From NCBI RefSeq assembly GCF_001642325.1, contig NZ_LSFI01000001.1:22316-86315 (forward strand): a DNA stretch of 64,000 nucleotides. Reading direction: 5' to 3'. The DNA is from Thermodesulfatator autotrophicus. Its GTDB lineage: Bacteria; Desulfobacterota; Thermodesulfobacteria; Thermodesulfobacteriales; Thermodesulfatatoraceae. The translations under genes and the position numbers were made by a program. This document shows positions 55,864-64,000 of this stretch, piece by piece. Each line of letters starts with the position of its first letter. Positions within the stretch are counted from its first letter, which is position 1. The notes beneath the pieces were generated by a model. That model was not told the DNA's origin and searched no databases. It saw only the letters and a program-made list of their open reading frames with translations.

Positions 55864-56210
55864 AGAGTCCTTGCAAAATTCTAAAATATCAGATTGAGAT
55901 CGCCACGGCGACGGTGTCACCTCGCAACAAGGATTGCTTAGACGAGATTGCTTCGCCCCTGGCAGGCCTAGCAATGACGAGGAGGGGAGCGTAGCTCGCA
56001 ATGACATCTTTCCCTGTCACTGCGAGGGTCATTTCCCATTGTCACCGCGAGGAGCTTTTCCATATTGTCACTGCGAGGAGTGCGCAAGCGCGACGAAGCA
56101 GTCTCAGGGATTATCAGATTGTTTCGCTCGCAATGACAGCCCCGGTTTATCACCGCGAGCGAGGAGACCGGGACAGGCGAAGTAGTCTCAGGTTTCTGGG
56201 ACGGGCAAAA
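55864..56210. repeat. Dispersed intergenic repeat cluster F
   Basis: In the divergent argJ/FmdE-like gap. It starts with CTTGCAAAATTCTAAAATATC (55870-55890) and contains several cores: GATTGCTTCGCCCCTGGCAG (55947-55966), truncated CACTGCGAGG, and CACTGCGAGGAGTGCGCAAG with CGCGACGAAGCAGTCTCAG (56069-56107). GAGGAGACCGGGACAGGCG (56161-56179) recalls cluster A. It stops just before the promoter of the next operon. Open frames here are spurious. Confidence 0.75.
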
Positions 56211-56242
56211 ACTAATGCAAGGATCTTTCGGAAAAATTTTCG

Positions 56243-56271
56243 TTGACATGTAACACAAACTCAAATAAAGT
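56243..56271 (+). promoter_or_regulatory. Promoter of the FmdE-like/ABC operon
   Basis: A perfect TTGACA (56243-56248), 17-bp spacer and TAAAGT (56266-56271). The expected start is about 56278, at the A of the ATG or one base away, so the first gene may have a leaderless message. No ribosome site is seen. Confidence 0.55.
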
Positions 56272-56278
56272 GCTATTC

Positions 56279-56734
56279 ATGCTTCTGGTTGATTTGGAGC
56301 TAAAAGTCATTGCAGAAAAGCACGGTCATTTATGCCCATATCTGGCTTTAGGTTGGCGTGTGGGCTCATTTTTCAAAAAATTTCTGCTTGAGAAAGAATT
56401 TACCGGTTTTGAAAACTTTTTTGTGCATTCTTATACCCATACGTGTGCCCTAAACGCCTTGGAGTTAATGAATTTCAAGGTAACTTGTGAAAATATTGGT
56501 GAACACGTATATCTCTTACAAGCTATTACAGGTAAAGCCCTTTCCATGGTAGCAGTAAACTCAGAAATTATAGTTCCTCCTTATAAGATGGAAGAGCTGG
56601 CCTTCAAAGTTTATTCTGATACGGCCTTATACTATGAAAAAGCCCACTATAACTATCTTTTTGACCGCTGGATAGTAGATATCCTTAGCGCCAGTGATGA
56701 AGAACTCTTCGTTTTTCCCCACAAAAAAGTATGA
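56279..56734 (+). CDS. FmdE-like protein heading an ABC transporter operon
   Basis: A 151-aa protein. It shows the FmdE/FwdE signature EKHGHLCPYLALGWRVG (about residues 14-30) with Cys19, and a following SYTHTCALNALELMNFK near 54-70. FmdE-type proteins bind a metal through these Cys/His residues and accompany molybdenum or tungsten formylmethanofuran dehydrogenase in methanogens; in bacteria the role is unclear. It precedes an ABC uptake system with a 4-bp overlap, suggesting a metal or metal-complex handling role. The start ATG is at 56279. Confidence 0.78.
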   Translation: MLLVDLELKVIAEKHGHLCPYLALGWRVGSFFKKFLLEKEFTGFENFFVHSYTHTCALNALELMNFKVTCENIGEHVYLLQAITGKALSMVAVNSEIIVPPYKMEELAFKVYSDTALYYEKAHYNYLFDRWIVDILSASDEELFVFPHKKV

Positions 56735-57666
56735 AAAAATCCCTGCTATTTTTCCTGGTTCTGGTTCTTTTCTCTTTCTTTCCTCTGAATAGCTTTTCAG
56801 AAACGCTTACTCTTAAAGACGCCTTAAATCGCACCGTAAAAATAGAAACTCCAGTTAAAAGAGCGGTCTTCCTGGTTGGTTACGAAATTATCCCTTTTCT
56901 TGACCTCTGGCACCAAACAGTGGGAATAAGTCTCTGGGCCAGATACGAAAACGATCTACTAGGAAATAAAGTCAAAAGTTTCGTAAATGTCGGCACTGCT
57001 TCCAATCCAAACATAGAAACCATTGTTTCCTTAAAACCAGATCTGGTAATAACCTGGCCTTACAACCAGAGAGTTATTCAGACCTTAGAAAGTCTTGGCA
57101 TTCCAACTTACACCATAGCTCCCAATAGCCTTAAAGACTTGTTTAGCCTTATCCATGACCTAGCTCTCATTTTTGGTAAAGAAAAAAGAGGCGAAAAGCT
57201 TATTAAGCTGATGAGAGAAACTCTAAGTGAGTTAAACAGCCTGGTAGCCACGGCTTATAAGCCAGGAGTTATATTCACCTGGGGAAGACCTACCCGCATT
57301 TCCGGAAAACAGGGGGTTGTCCCAGACCTTATCCGTATCGCCGGCGGTAAAAACCTGGGCGACGTATTTGACCGCCCCTACATAGACCTTTCCCTGGAAA
57401 GATTGGTTATTTTGAATCCCGAGGTTATTTTTATCTGGGGAAACGCTCGTTACGATGCTTATTACTTGTTAAAAGACGAAAGGCTATCATCTATTAAGGC
57501 CATAAAAAACAAAAGGGTTTATAAAGCTCCTGAATGGTCAACTTGGTCTCCAAGGGCAGTTTTAATTGCCTTATGGATGGGTACCAAACTCCATCCCGAG
57601 GTGATAACCCAAGCTTTTTTTCAACAAAAGAAAGCCCAACTTGAAAGTTTTATAACCAATCCATGA
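56731..57666 (+). CDS. ABC transporter substrate-binding protein (FecB/BtuF type)
   Basis: A 311-aa periplasmic binding protein. Signal peptide residues 1-22 (SFSETL). The class III binding fold is seen from VKIETPVKRAVFLVGYEI (about 30-47), with NPNIETIVSLKPDLVITW (about 90-107) and IFTWGRPTRISG near 171-182. The long helix that joins the lobes is evident. Substrates of this family are iron siderophores, heme, cobalamin and some metal ions; which one cannot be told. It overlaps both neighbouring genes by 4 bp. Confidence 0.9.
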   Translation: MKKSLLFFLVLVLFSFFPLNSFSETLTLKDALNRTVKIETPVKRAVFLVGYEIIPFLDLWHQTVGISLWARYENDLLGNKVKSFVNVGTASNPNIETIVSLKPDLVITWPYNQRVIQTLESLGIPTYTIAPNSLKDLFSLIHDLALIFGKEKRGEKLIKLMRETLSELNSLVATAYKPGVIFTWGRPTRISGKQGVVPDLIRIAGGKNLGDVFDRPYIDLSLERLVILNPEVIFIWGNARYDAYYLLKDERLSSIKAIKNKRVYKAPEWSTWSPRAVLIALWMGTKLHPEVITQAFFQQKKAQLESFITNP

Positions 57667-58601
57667 AGCAGTTTTTGCTATTTCTTTGCTGTTTACTGGT
57701 ATGTCTGGGGGCCCTTTTAATTGGCCCTACAGGCTTTTTATGGCCTTCTAATTTTAACCATCTGATTATATGGGAAATAAGGGCTCCGCGGATTCTCCTG
57801 GCGGCTATTTGTGGAGCAGCTCTGGCAAGCTCTGGTACCGCCCTTCAAGCTATATGCAAAAACCCGCTGGTTGACCCTTATCTCATTGGTCTTTCGGCAG
57901 GAGGCGCTCTGGGCTGTGCCCTGGCCGTGGCCTTTTTTCCGTTTTTGCCTGTCCCTTTAGCCGCTTTTTTAGGAGCCCTTCTGGCAGCCGTTTTAACCTA
58001 CACCCTGGCTTATGTGCAGGGTGGTGGAGAAAGCCGTTTAAAGCTAATTCTTGCGGGAGTGGTGGTCTCGGCCTTTCTTATGGCTATTGTCTCTCTGATA
58101 AAGTTTTTGCTAGACCCTCATCGCTTAAGTGAGATTGTCTTCTGGATGATGGGAACTTTTGCCTTAACCCGCTGGGAAACCATAAAACAAACCGTCCCTT
58201 TTATGCTTTCAGGAATAGTCGTTTTGTTTCTACTGCGCTATCGGCTCAATGTGCTTTCCCTTCCTGAAGAAGAAGTGCGCACTCTTGGAGTCTCGGTAGC
58301 CAGAGAAAGAGGGCTCATTATCATGGCTGTAGCTTTAACCGTAGGCGCTACGGTAGCTGCTGCAGGCATAATAGGCTGGGTAGGCCTTATGGTGCCTCAC
58401 ATTGTGCGTATGTTTCTTGGACCAGAAAACGAAAAGGTCCTTCCTGGGAGCCTCTGGCTTGGGGCCGCTATCATGGTCTCAGCTGACACCCTTGCCCGAA
58501 GTTTAACCACCATGGATCTCCCTGTTGGCATATTGACGGCTCTGGTAGGAGCGCCCTTTTTCGTCTATCTGCTGGGTAAAACTTCAAAGGAATGGTCTTG
58601 A
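57663..58601 (+). CDS. ABC transporter permease (FecCD/BtuC type)
   Basis: A 312-aa permease with about ten membrane helices. Conserved FecCD segments include IIWEIRAPRILLAAICGAALASSG (about residues 29-52), LVDPYLIGLSAGGALG (about 66-81) and, near the end, ADTLARSLTTMDLPVGILTALVGAPFFVYLL (about 278-308), where ATPase coupling occurs. The stop overlaps the ATPase start in TGATG. Typical length for BtuC-like importers is 320-350, so this is slightly short. Confidence 0.94.
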   Translation: MKQFLLFLCCLLVCLGALLIGPTGFLWPSNFNHLIIWEIRAPRILLAAICGAALASSGTALQAICKNPLVDPYLIGLSAGGALGCALAVAFFPFLPVPLAAFLGALLAAVLTYTLAYVQGGGESRLKLILAGVVVSAFLMAIVSLIKFLLDPHRLSEIVFWMMGTFALTRWETIKQTVPFMLSGIVVLFLLRYRLNVLSLPEEEVRTLGVSVARERGLIIMAVALTVGATVAAAGIIGWVGLMVPHIVRMFLGPENEKVLPGSLWLGAAIMVSADTLARSLTTMDLPVGILTALVGAPFFVYLLGKTSKEWS

Positions 58602-59356
58602 TGCTAGAGGTAAAAGAGCTCCATTACAAGCACATATTAAAAGACATAAGCTTTGCCGTTAAAGAGGGAGAAATTCTTGTGGTTCTCGGCCCAAATGGTG
58701 CTGGGAAAACCACTCTTTTTCGCTGTCTGGCGAGGCTTATTAAACCAGACAGAGGTAAAATTTTCCTTCTGGGACGGCCATTAGAAGATTATTCTCCCAA
58801 AGAACTGTACCGCCTTATGGCCCTTTGCCCCCAGCACTTTAGACCTGAGTTTAGTTATAAAGTGTACACTTTCGTGCTCATGGGGCGCACGCCCTATCTT
58901 TCGCCTCTGGCTCAGCCTAGAAAAAAAGACTTTGAAGCCGCTCAAAAGGCCTTAAAAATTTTGGGCCTTGAGCATCTGGCAGAAAGACCTTTTTCAGAGC
59001 TTTCTGGCGGACAGCAGCGTCTGGTCTCAGTAGCCCGTGCCCTGGCCCAGGAGGCCAGCTTAATTCTCCTTGATGAACCCACGGCCTTTCTTGACCTCAG
59101 GCATCAATTTCTGGTGATGAAAAAAATCTGTCAGCTTGCTCGCCAAAACAATCTTTCACTGGTGCTAAACCTTCACGACCCAAATCTTGCTCTTCTCTTT
59201 GCAGACCGCATACTAACTATTAAAAACGGCCGTTTAATGGGAGAACTGCCTAAAAACCCGGAGAAAGTCCAAATAGCCCTTGAAAAATTATATGAAATCC
59301 CTTTTGTAAGCTTTTCTTATCAGGAAAGAACTCTTGTTTTCCCCTCTCCGGTTTAA
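58601..59356 (+). CDS. ABC transporter ATP-binding protein (FecE/BtuD type)
   Basis: A 251-aa ATPase with Walker A GPNGAGKTTL (about residues 34-43), Q-loop PQHFRPEFSYKV (about 80-91), signature LSGGQQRLVSVARALAQ (about 132-148), Walker B LILLDEPTAFLDL (about 152-164) and switch His in LNLHDPNLAL. The start is taken at ATG 58601 (TGATG with the permease stop), not the in-frame ATG at 58592, which has no spacing for a ribosome site. It ends 8 bp from the convergent CobN-type gene. Confidence 0.95.
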   Translation: MLEVKELHYKHILKDISFAVKEGEILVVLGPNGAGKTTLFRCLARLIKPDRGKIFLLGRPLEDYSPKELYRLMALCPQHFRPEFSYKVYTFVLMGRTPYLSPLAQPRKKDFEAAQKALKILGLEHLAERPFSELSGGQQRLVSVARALAQEASLILLDEPTAFLDLRHQFLVMKKICQLARQNNLSLVLNLHDPNLALLFADRILTIKNGRLMGELPKNPEKVQIALEKLYEIPFVSFSYQERTLVFPSPV

Positions 59357-59364
59357 AACAAAGC

Positions 59365-62300
59365 CTATTCAAGTGTAATTTTTTCCCGTATTTCTTTCAT
59401 TTTTTCCTGCCAGTTGGCCACCTCTTCGCTGGTGATAATGTCTACTGAGCCCCCCTGAGGGCCCATCTCTCCTACCGGCATGGAGGCTTCAAGCTGGGCC
59501 TCAACCTCAAGATAAGCCTCTTTTAGACCTCGCAATACTTCCGGGGTTGCCTGCCATAGGCCGCGGCTTTCAGCCTCAAGGAATCTTCGGGTAATTTCCT
59601 CAAGGGCCCAGGGGTTATGCTCCTTGAAAAAGCGGCGGTTTTCTTCGTCAAGGACATAAGTCCTGGCCAGATCGTCAAAGATCTGGTCATCAACCTCGTG
59701 GGTGGTGGCCTGCCAGCCATAGACCCGGCCGATGCGTTTGGCAATCTCTCCTGCCCCACGGTAGCCATGCCGCTTCATGCCTTCTATCCACCTGGGATTA
59801 AGAAGTTTTGAGCGTACTACCCGACGAATTTCTGAGGCCAGGTCGCGCACCTCTACCTGAGCAGGATTACGCGTATCTCCGTAATAAACCGGGATTTTGT
59901 GTCCGGAAAGCTCACGGGCGGCAATGGTTAACCCACCGTGAGTGCCAAAGTAACTACAGCATCCAAAAAGATCGTATTCGTCGGTAACGGTTTTGTTGAA
60001 GGTAAAAGATACGCTTTTTAGGTTTTCAGTAAGCTCAAAGTGGGCCTCTTCGCCAAAGGCCTCTTCACCGTAGGCATAGCCATTCCAGTAAACAAATACA
60101 TCGGCCAGGTCTTGCTCTTTTTTCCAGGCCGAAGCATAGACTGCCAGATTTACTCCGGCCTGATAAGTGCCTGGCTTTGAGGCAAAAAGCCTGAAAGTAG
60201 CCCGCCGCCTGGCTTCTTCTGGAGAAAACTTTTTCCGCAGTTTTTCCAGCTTGGCCAGGGTATGCTTGCGTACAAAATTCTTTTCAAGGGGTTCGTCAAG
60301 TAAGGCCACCGTTTGTATAGCCTTGTCCACCAGGGTAATGCAGTCAAAAAAGTTATCGCGGGTGATACCAGAAACCCTTATGGTTACATCTATCCGGGGG
60401 CGACCAAGCTCGTCCAGAGGGATTACTTCAAAGCCCTTAACCTGGCCATTTGGCTGCCAGATAGGCCTAACCCCCAACAGGGCCAAAATCTGGCCCATGC
60501 CTTCACCATCAGCCCACATGATGTCGTTTGCCATCCAGTAAAGGGCTATGTTTTCCGGGTAACTTCCGTGTTCTTTCAGGTACTTTTCAATTACAGCTTC
60601 AGCCAGGCGGGTGCCCACCCTGTAAGCCGCCTGGGTAGGTACTCGTCGCGGGTCAAGGGAGTAAAAATTGCGCCCTGTGGGCAGGACATCATCCCGCCCA
60701 CGGGTAATAAGCCCTGAAGGCCCTGGAGGCACATAACCCCCTTCCAGGGCGTGTAAAAGGGCCTCACGTTCGCGAGAAGCCATAATACGGGCCTTTAAGT
60801 CCTCCACCCGGGCCCATAGGTCAGCGTATTCTGAAAAGTTAGGGCTCAAGTCTCCTTCAACCAGGGCACTCCAGCCTTTATCTTCTTCCCATATCTTTCG
60901 CCAGGACGGGTTTTCGTTTAAGTCATAGCGGACGATGGCGCGTATAAACTTAGCTAACCTTTCCCCTTTGGGAACTTCGCCAAAGATGTGAAGGCCATCC
61001 TGTACCTGGCTTTGCTTTAGGCGTTCAAGTGTTTCGTGTGTCACCTGAACTACCTTAGAAAAGTCGTCTCCAGGTTTAAGCGCTGCTTTTACCTCTTCGT
61101 AAAGACCGGCTTTTTTCAGGGTGTCTTCTATAAGATGCTCAAGGGTATGGGCCCTGGCTTTATCTCCGTAAGAAGACTTTTCGTATTCGTCTAAATACCT
61201 TGAGAGAACTTCTAGTTCGCCGTAAAGGCCAGCCTCCTGCATAACGGTTTGCATATGGTCAACCAGTACGGCGTAGCTTCGTCTTTTGGCAATAACCCCC
61301 TCTGGAGGGTTATCGGCGTTATAAATGTAGAGATGCGGCAGGCGGTGAATAGTAAGATCCGGGAAGCATTTTTCAGAAAGGCCAGCCCCTTTACCAGGTA
61401 AAAACTCAAGGTTTCCGTGGGTGCCCACGTGAATTACCGCGTGGGCACCAAAGACCTCTTCAAAATAACGATAAGTAGCAAGATATTGATGAGGAGGAGG
61501 TATATCAGGGTCATGAAGAATTTTGCAAACTTTGCCGTCACAGCGCGGGCCAGCACAACCCCGCTTGGGCTGCACGCAAACCAGGACATTACCGAAACGA
61601 AGCCCGGTAACTACTATCTTTCCCTTATAAACCATAGCCGCAGGTACACCGTCTTTGGGTTCACCAGGAGGTTTTCCCCAGGCGTTTTCTATCTTCTGGC
61701 GCACCTCTTCAGGAAACTCCTGCCACCAGCGCAGATATTGGTCTAAGGGGATAAGGTCTAAAGCCCCACCTTTGGCTACAATTTCTTCTACCGTGGTCCA
61801 GCGAAACTCAGAGATGGCCTTGCGGGCAAGGATTTCCTGGGCTAAGGCTTCACCACTTTCGGGAATGTCTTCTATGTTATAGCCTTTATTTTTCAAATCT
61901 TTTAAAATACGGACCACACTTTCCAGGGCATCAAGGTTGGCTGCTCCCCCTACCGTGGCCTCAACAGAAGCACAGGGGTTGTTGTGAAGCACGAAAACGA
62001 GCTTGCGTTTTTCAGGTGAAGTGCGCCTTAAGGCCAGCCAGCTGGCTATCCTTTCTGCCAGGCGTTTTATGCGTTCCTTTATGGGCTTACGTTCCTCCAA
62101 GATGGTTCCAGTTTCAGGGTCTTCCTCCCGACTTACGGCATGTATAACCAGTGGTTCAATTACTCCTTCAAACTCCGGCATAGCCAGGGCCCAGCTAATT
62201 TCATAACCAAGGCCTTTTGGGTTTTTACTCCATTCTTCTTCGGTTTGGGAATAAAGCCCAAGGGGCTGAAACACAGGGACATTGAGTTTTTTCAAAAGCT

Positions 62301-63102
62301 CTACCCCAGAGGTTGAGGCAGAGGGATCAGACAAGGCCCGTGAGCGAGTACCCAGAAAAAAGGGTATCATCTTCACCAGGGCGTCAATAACAGGTTTTCC
62401 CTTTTCATCAAAGAAAAAGGCCTCAACTGCCCCCCGGCTGCCCTTAGTCCCAAGGGCCTTGTCTTCCAGGCTGTAGGTAAAAACAGGAAGCACATTAATC
62501 CCTTCTTCCTCAAGGGCTTTTATCACCGTCTCCTCTACAGCTAAATCGCCATTTACCCAGTATTGTCTGGAAAATAGAAGTCCCACCCACGGGGCCTCAG
62601 GATCTCCCCCATACCAGGCGAGATAATCTTTAAGGCTCTCAAAATAGCCAGGGGCTTGTGGGTGATAAATGCCCATCCAGGGGAGCTCTTTTGGAAGGGC
62701 ATAATCAACAGAAATACCAAGGCCTTCTCGTGCAAGATAACGTAGTAAATTTTTTAAATTTTCTTCTCCACCGTAAAGGAGGTAGCGATAAACAGTAGCC
62801 CCGGTCTCTATCCCTCCCAAAGACCTCTCCCAGAAAGATGACTCAAAACCTGACCAGATAACTGGCACATAGGGAAGGCGCTCTTGGAGTTGGCTGGCAA
62901 GCTCCTCCCAGAAGCCATCAGAGGTGGCGTAGAGAAGAACCAGGTCCGCCTCTTTAGCGGCGGCTATAAATTCTTCTAAAGTGTCAGGTTCTTCAAGCCT
63001 TTTAGTGGCCCACATTTTAAGGGTAAAAAGTCCTTCTTCTCGGCTCACTCTCATAAGGGGTGGAATATAGCTGTTCCACATAGCAGCTATAATTTTTTTC
63101 AT
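59365..63102 (-). CDS. CobN/BchH-type magnesium or cobalt chelatase large subunit
   Basis: A 1245-aa protein of the CobN family, which inserts metal into tetrapyrroles. Landmarks: NNPCASVEATVGGAANLDAL (about residues 374-393), HVGTHGNLEFLPGKGAGLSE (about 558-577), YIYNADNPPEGVIAKRRSYA (about 592-611), FGCCSYFGTHGGLTIAARELSGH (about 1046-1068) and HGYRGAGEIAKRIGRVYGW (about 1116-1134). It stands alone, without CobS/T or BchI/D. It converges on the FmdE/ABC operon, so the pair may handle a metal or corrinoid. A role in cobalamin or another metal-tetrapyrrole is inferred. GGAGC precedes the ATG. Confidence 0.9.
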   Translation of the reverse strand: MKKIIAAMWNSYIPPLMRVSREEGLFTLKMWATKRLEEPDTLEEFIAAAKEADLVLLYATSDGFWEELASQLQERLPYVPVIWSGFESSFWERSLGGIETGATVYRYLLYGGEENLKNLLRYLAREGLGISVDYALPKELPWMGIYHPQAPGYFESLKDYLAWYGGDPEAPWVGLLFSRQYWVNGDLAVEETVIKALEEEGINVLPVFTYSLEDKALGTKGSRGAVEAFFFDEKGKPVIDALVKMIPFFLGTRSRALSDPSASTSGVELLKKLNVPVFQPLGLYSQTEEEWSKNPKGLGYEISWALAMPEFEGVIEPLVIHAVSREEDPETGTILEERKPIKERIKRLAERIASWLALRRTSPEKRKLVFVLHNNPCASVEATVGGAANLDALESVVRILKDLKNKGYNIEDIPESGEALAQEILARKAISEFRWTTVEEIVAKGGALDLIPLDQYLRWWQEFPEEVRQKIENAWGKPPGEPKDGVPAAMVYKGKIVVTGLRFGNVLVCVQPKRGCAGPRCDGKVCKILHDPDIPPPHQYLATYRYFEEVFGAHAVIHVGTHGNLEFLPGKGAGLSEKCFPDLTIHRLPHLYIYNADNPPEGVIAKRRSYAVLVDHMQTVMQEAGLYGELEVLSRYLDEYEKSSYGDKARAHTLEHLIEDTLKKAGLYEEVKAALKPGDDFSKVVQVTHETLERLKQSQVQDGLHIFGEVPKGERLAKFIRAIVRYDLNENPSWRKIWEEDKGWSALVEGDLSPNFSEYADLWARVEDLKARIMASREREALLHALEGGYVPPGPSGLITRGRDDVLPTGRNFYSLDPRRVPTQAAYRVGTRLAEAVIEKYLKEHGSYPENIALYWMANDIMWADGEGMGQILALLGVRPIWQPNGQVKGFEVIPLDELGRPRIDVTIRVSGITRDNFFDCITLVDKAIQTVALLDEPLEKNFVRKHTLAKLEKLRKKFSPEEARRRATFRLFASKPGTYQAGVNLAVYASAWKKEQDLADVFVYWNGYAYGEEAFGEEAHFELTENLKSVSFTFNKTVTDEYDLFGCCSYFGTHGGLTIAARELSGHKIPVYYGDTRNPAQVEVRDLASEIRRVVRSKLLNPRWIEGMKRHGYRGAGEIAKRIGRVYGWQATTHEVDDQIFDDLARTYVLDEENRRFFKEHNPWALEEITRRFLEAESRGLWQATPEVLRGLKEAYLEVEAQLEASMPVGEMGPQGGSVDIITSEEVANWQEKMKEIREKITLE

Positions 63103-63164
63103 GGGCGCTCCTTTTTAGTCTTCTGTGAGTTTATTTGGGAGCATTTTTTGTATTACATGAACTT

Positions 63165-63828
63165 CACGCGAGGCGACGTAGCCACCGTGGCGACCTCTAA
63201 CATTCGGGCAAAGACTTCTTCGTTGCCTCTGTTGCCAACCGCAAGTACGATTGCAAGCCACAGATCTTTCATTTATTTAAGCAAGATTTCTAGTTTTATT
63301 AATATTTAAATCAAAAAAATAGCACGAGGTGTCAAGAGTCGTCAAATCTTAAAATCTTTTTCCCGATAATCTCCAAGCAGTAACAATAATGGTCGTTATG
63401 GCGAGGTCTTCCCTTTAGCGTTATTGAGGCCTTTACCTCCCTTCATCGTCATTACGAGCCTTCCTTCCGGTCATTGCAAGTCCTCCTTCCAGTCATTGCG
63501 AGTCCTCCCTTCCGGTCATTGCGAGCCACGAAGTGGCGAAGCAATCTCAGATCCCTTCGCTAGCGATCGGGACAAGGACTACTTCGTTGGTGCTCTGCAC
63601 CTTCTCATAATGACCTGGTAGGGTCACTTAAGAGCCCTTGGTGGGAAACCGGGTTTGTAATTGCGAAGGGCAAAGCCCCGAATCAATCTCTCGCTTTTTC
63701 TATCTAGTGACTGGTGAGACTGCTTCGCTTCGCTCGCAGTGACAATATGGAAGTCATTGCAGACCTGCGTTAGCAGCCGAAGCAATCTCGGGTGAAGCAA
63801 TTTCTGGATAATTTATGAAAAGTCCTGT
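63165..63828. repeat. Dispersed intergenic repeat cluster G
   Basis: The longest cluster, in the divergent gap between the chelatase and the right-edge ATPase gene. Before 63280 it is degenerate (GGCGACGTAGCCACCGTGGC). Then come repeated CATTGCGAG/CATTACGAG pieces: GTCATTGCGAGTCCTCCCTT and GTCATTGCGAGCCACGAAGT followed by GGCGAAGCAATCTCAG (63518-63548), and GAGACTGCTTCGCTTCGCTC followed by GCAGTGACA (63716-63744). The right end ATTTATGAAAAGTCC (63813-63827) resembles the ends of other clusters in inverted orientation. No credible gene. Confidence 0.75.
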
Positions 63829-63840
63829 TATAATACCTTC

Positions 63841-64000
63841 ATGAAAAAGAAACTTCCTGTCGGCATCCAGAGTTTTGAAAAAATTCGTTCTGGAAATTTT
63901 TACTATGTTGACAAAACTTCTTTTGTGAAAAAGCTCGTTGATGAAGGAGGAGGCTATTTTTTTCTTTCTCGTCCCAGGCGTTTCGGGAAAAGCCTTTTTC
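63841..64000 (+). CDS. AAA-ATPase-like protein (5' part; continues beyond window)
   Basis: Only 53 codons are visible: [32 protein letters not shown], then a glycine-rich loop and [33 protein letters not shown] and RPRRFGKS are the N-terminal signature of the AAA-ATPase-like family (often joined to a PD-(D/E)XK-like C-terminal domain), widely multicopy in anaerobes. The role is unknown. No clear ribosome site is seen, and the upstream region is repeat cluster G. Confidence 0.85.
   Translation, partial: MKKKLPVGIQSFEKIRSGNFYYVDKTSFVKKLVDEGGGYFFLSRPRRFGKSLF

Noticed and set aside
56250..56256. NikR half-site GTAACAC next to the FmdE-like operon promoter
   Set aside because: The matching left half (GTGTTAC 13 bases upstream) is absent, so it is probably chance.
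55934..56264. Three overlapping small open frames on both strands
   Set aside because: They fall in repeat cluster F, with peptides such as CHCEE/SRLRTPRSD typical of translated repeats; the promoter of the next operon also lies here.
63424..63621. Open frame of 65 codons
   Set aside because: Translated repeat cluster G.

Overview
The window looks like chromosomal sequence from an anaerobic, thermophilic Gram-negative bacterium, most likely of the Thermodesulfobacteriota (Thermodesulfatator-like). This is inferred from gene content, not from a database match. An LPS outer membrane is shown by kdsB and lptD. Anaerobic redox life is suggested by HdrB/HdrC-like proteins, an octaheme cytochrome c with a cytochrome b partner, Rex, a CooT-like nickel protein and a nickel ECF transporter. 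Most genes are core metabolism and information processing. They are packed in short operons with 1-4 bp start/stop overlaps.

Layout. 0-5 kb: a phosphoribosyltransferase running off the left edge, pyrB-pyrC, ferritin and argD (all minus), then a cold-shock gene. 5.4-9.5 kb: kdsB, a cupin, hisI-hisG, a TPR lipoprotein, a DUF2905 protein and queH. 9.5-13.4 kb: dnaN-gyrB preceded by an AT-rich region with repeated TTTCAACA words, then a DUF6485 protein. 13.4-15.3 kb: a DUF4197 protein, tRNA-Arg(TCG) and a PEP-CTERM protein with a sigma-54-type promoter. 15.5-19 kb: a nickel-uptake operon behind a NikR-type operator. 19.5-27.9 kb: rex, obgE, proB, a ParB-like protein, a Memo-like protein, hdrC/hdrB-like genes and lptD. 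27.9-32.9 kb (minus): argA-like, SPOR protein, argS, a small Cys protein, cooT-like, a radical SAM protein and a DUF5320 protein. 33-43 kb: carA, a DUF2760 protein, ribF, rluB, a PHP phosphoesterase, a universal stress protein, a flavoprotein plus PAS histidine kinase, an M42 peptidase, xth and a CGGC protein. 43-48 kb: hisA, rnr and the cytochrome b/octaheme cytochrome pair. 48-56 kb (minus): GGDEF regulator, Nudix, suhB, mtnA, gatB, a small HTH protein, surE and argJ. 56-63 kb: an FmdE-like gene with a FecBCD/BtuFCD-type ABC transporter, facing a CobN-type chelatase. The right edge holds the start of an AAA-ATPase-like gene.

The most striking observation is at 46508..48124. An octaheme tetrathionate-reductase-family cytochrome c gene is split by one in-frame TGA (codon 98). 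Fifteen bases after the TGA comes a perfect hairpin with an AGGU apical loop, closely resembling a bacterial SECIS element. The simplest reading is a selenocysteine-containing multiheme cytochrome whose Sec replaces a cysteine next to the second heme motif.

Second-tier signals are the NikR operator, the sigma-54 promoter of the PEP-CTERM gene, a hairpin that hides the pyrB ribosome-binding site, and a family of dispersed repeats. The repeats fill seven intergenic gaps and carry shared AT-rich ends like a MITE. They generate several spurious ORFs, which are not annotated.
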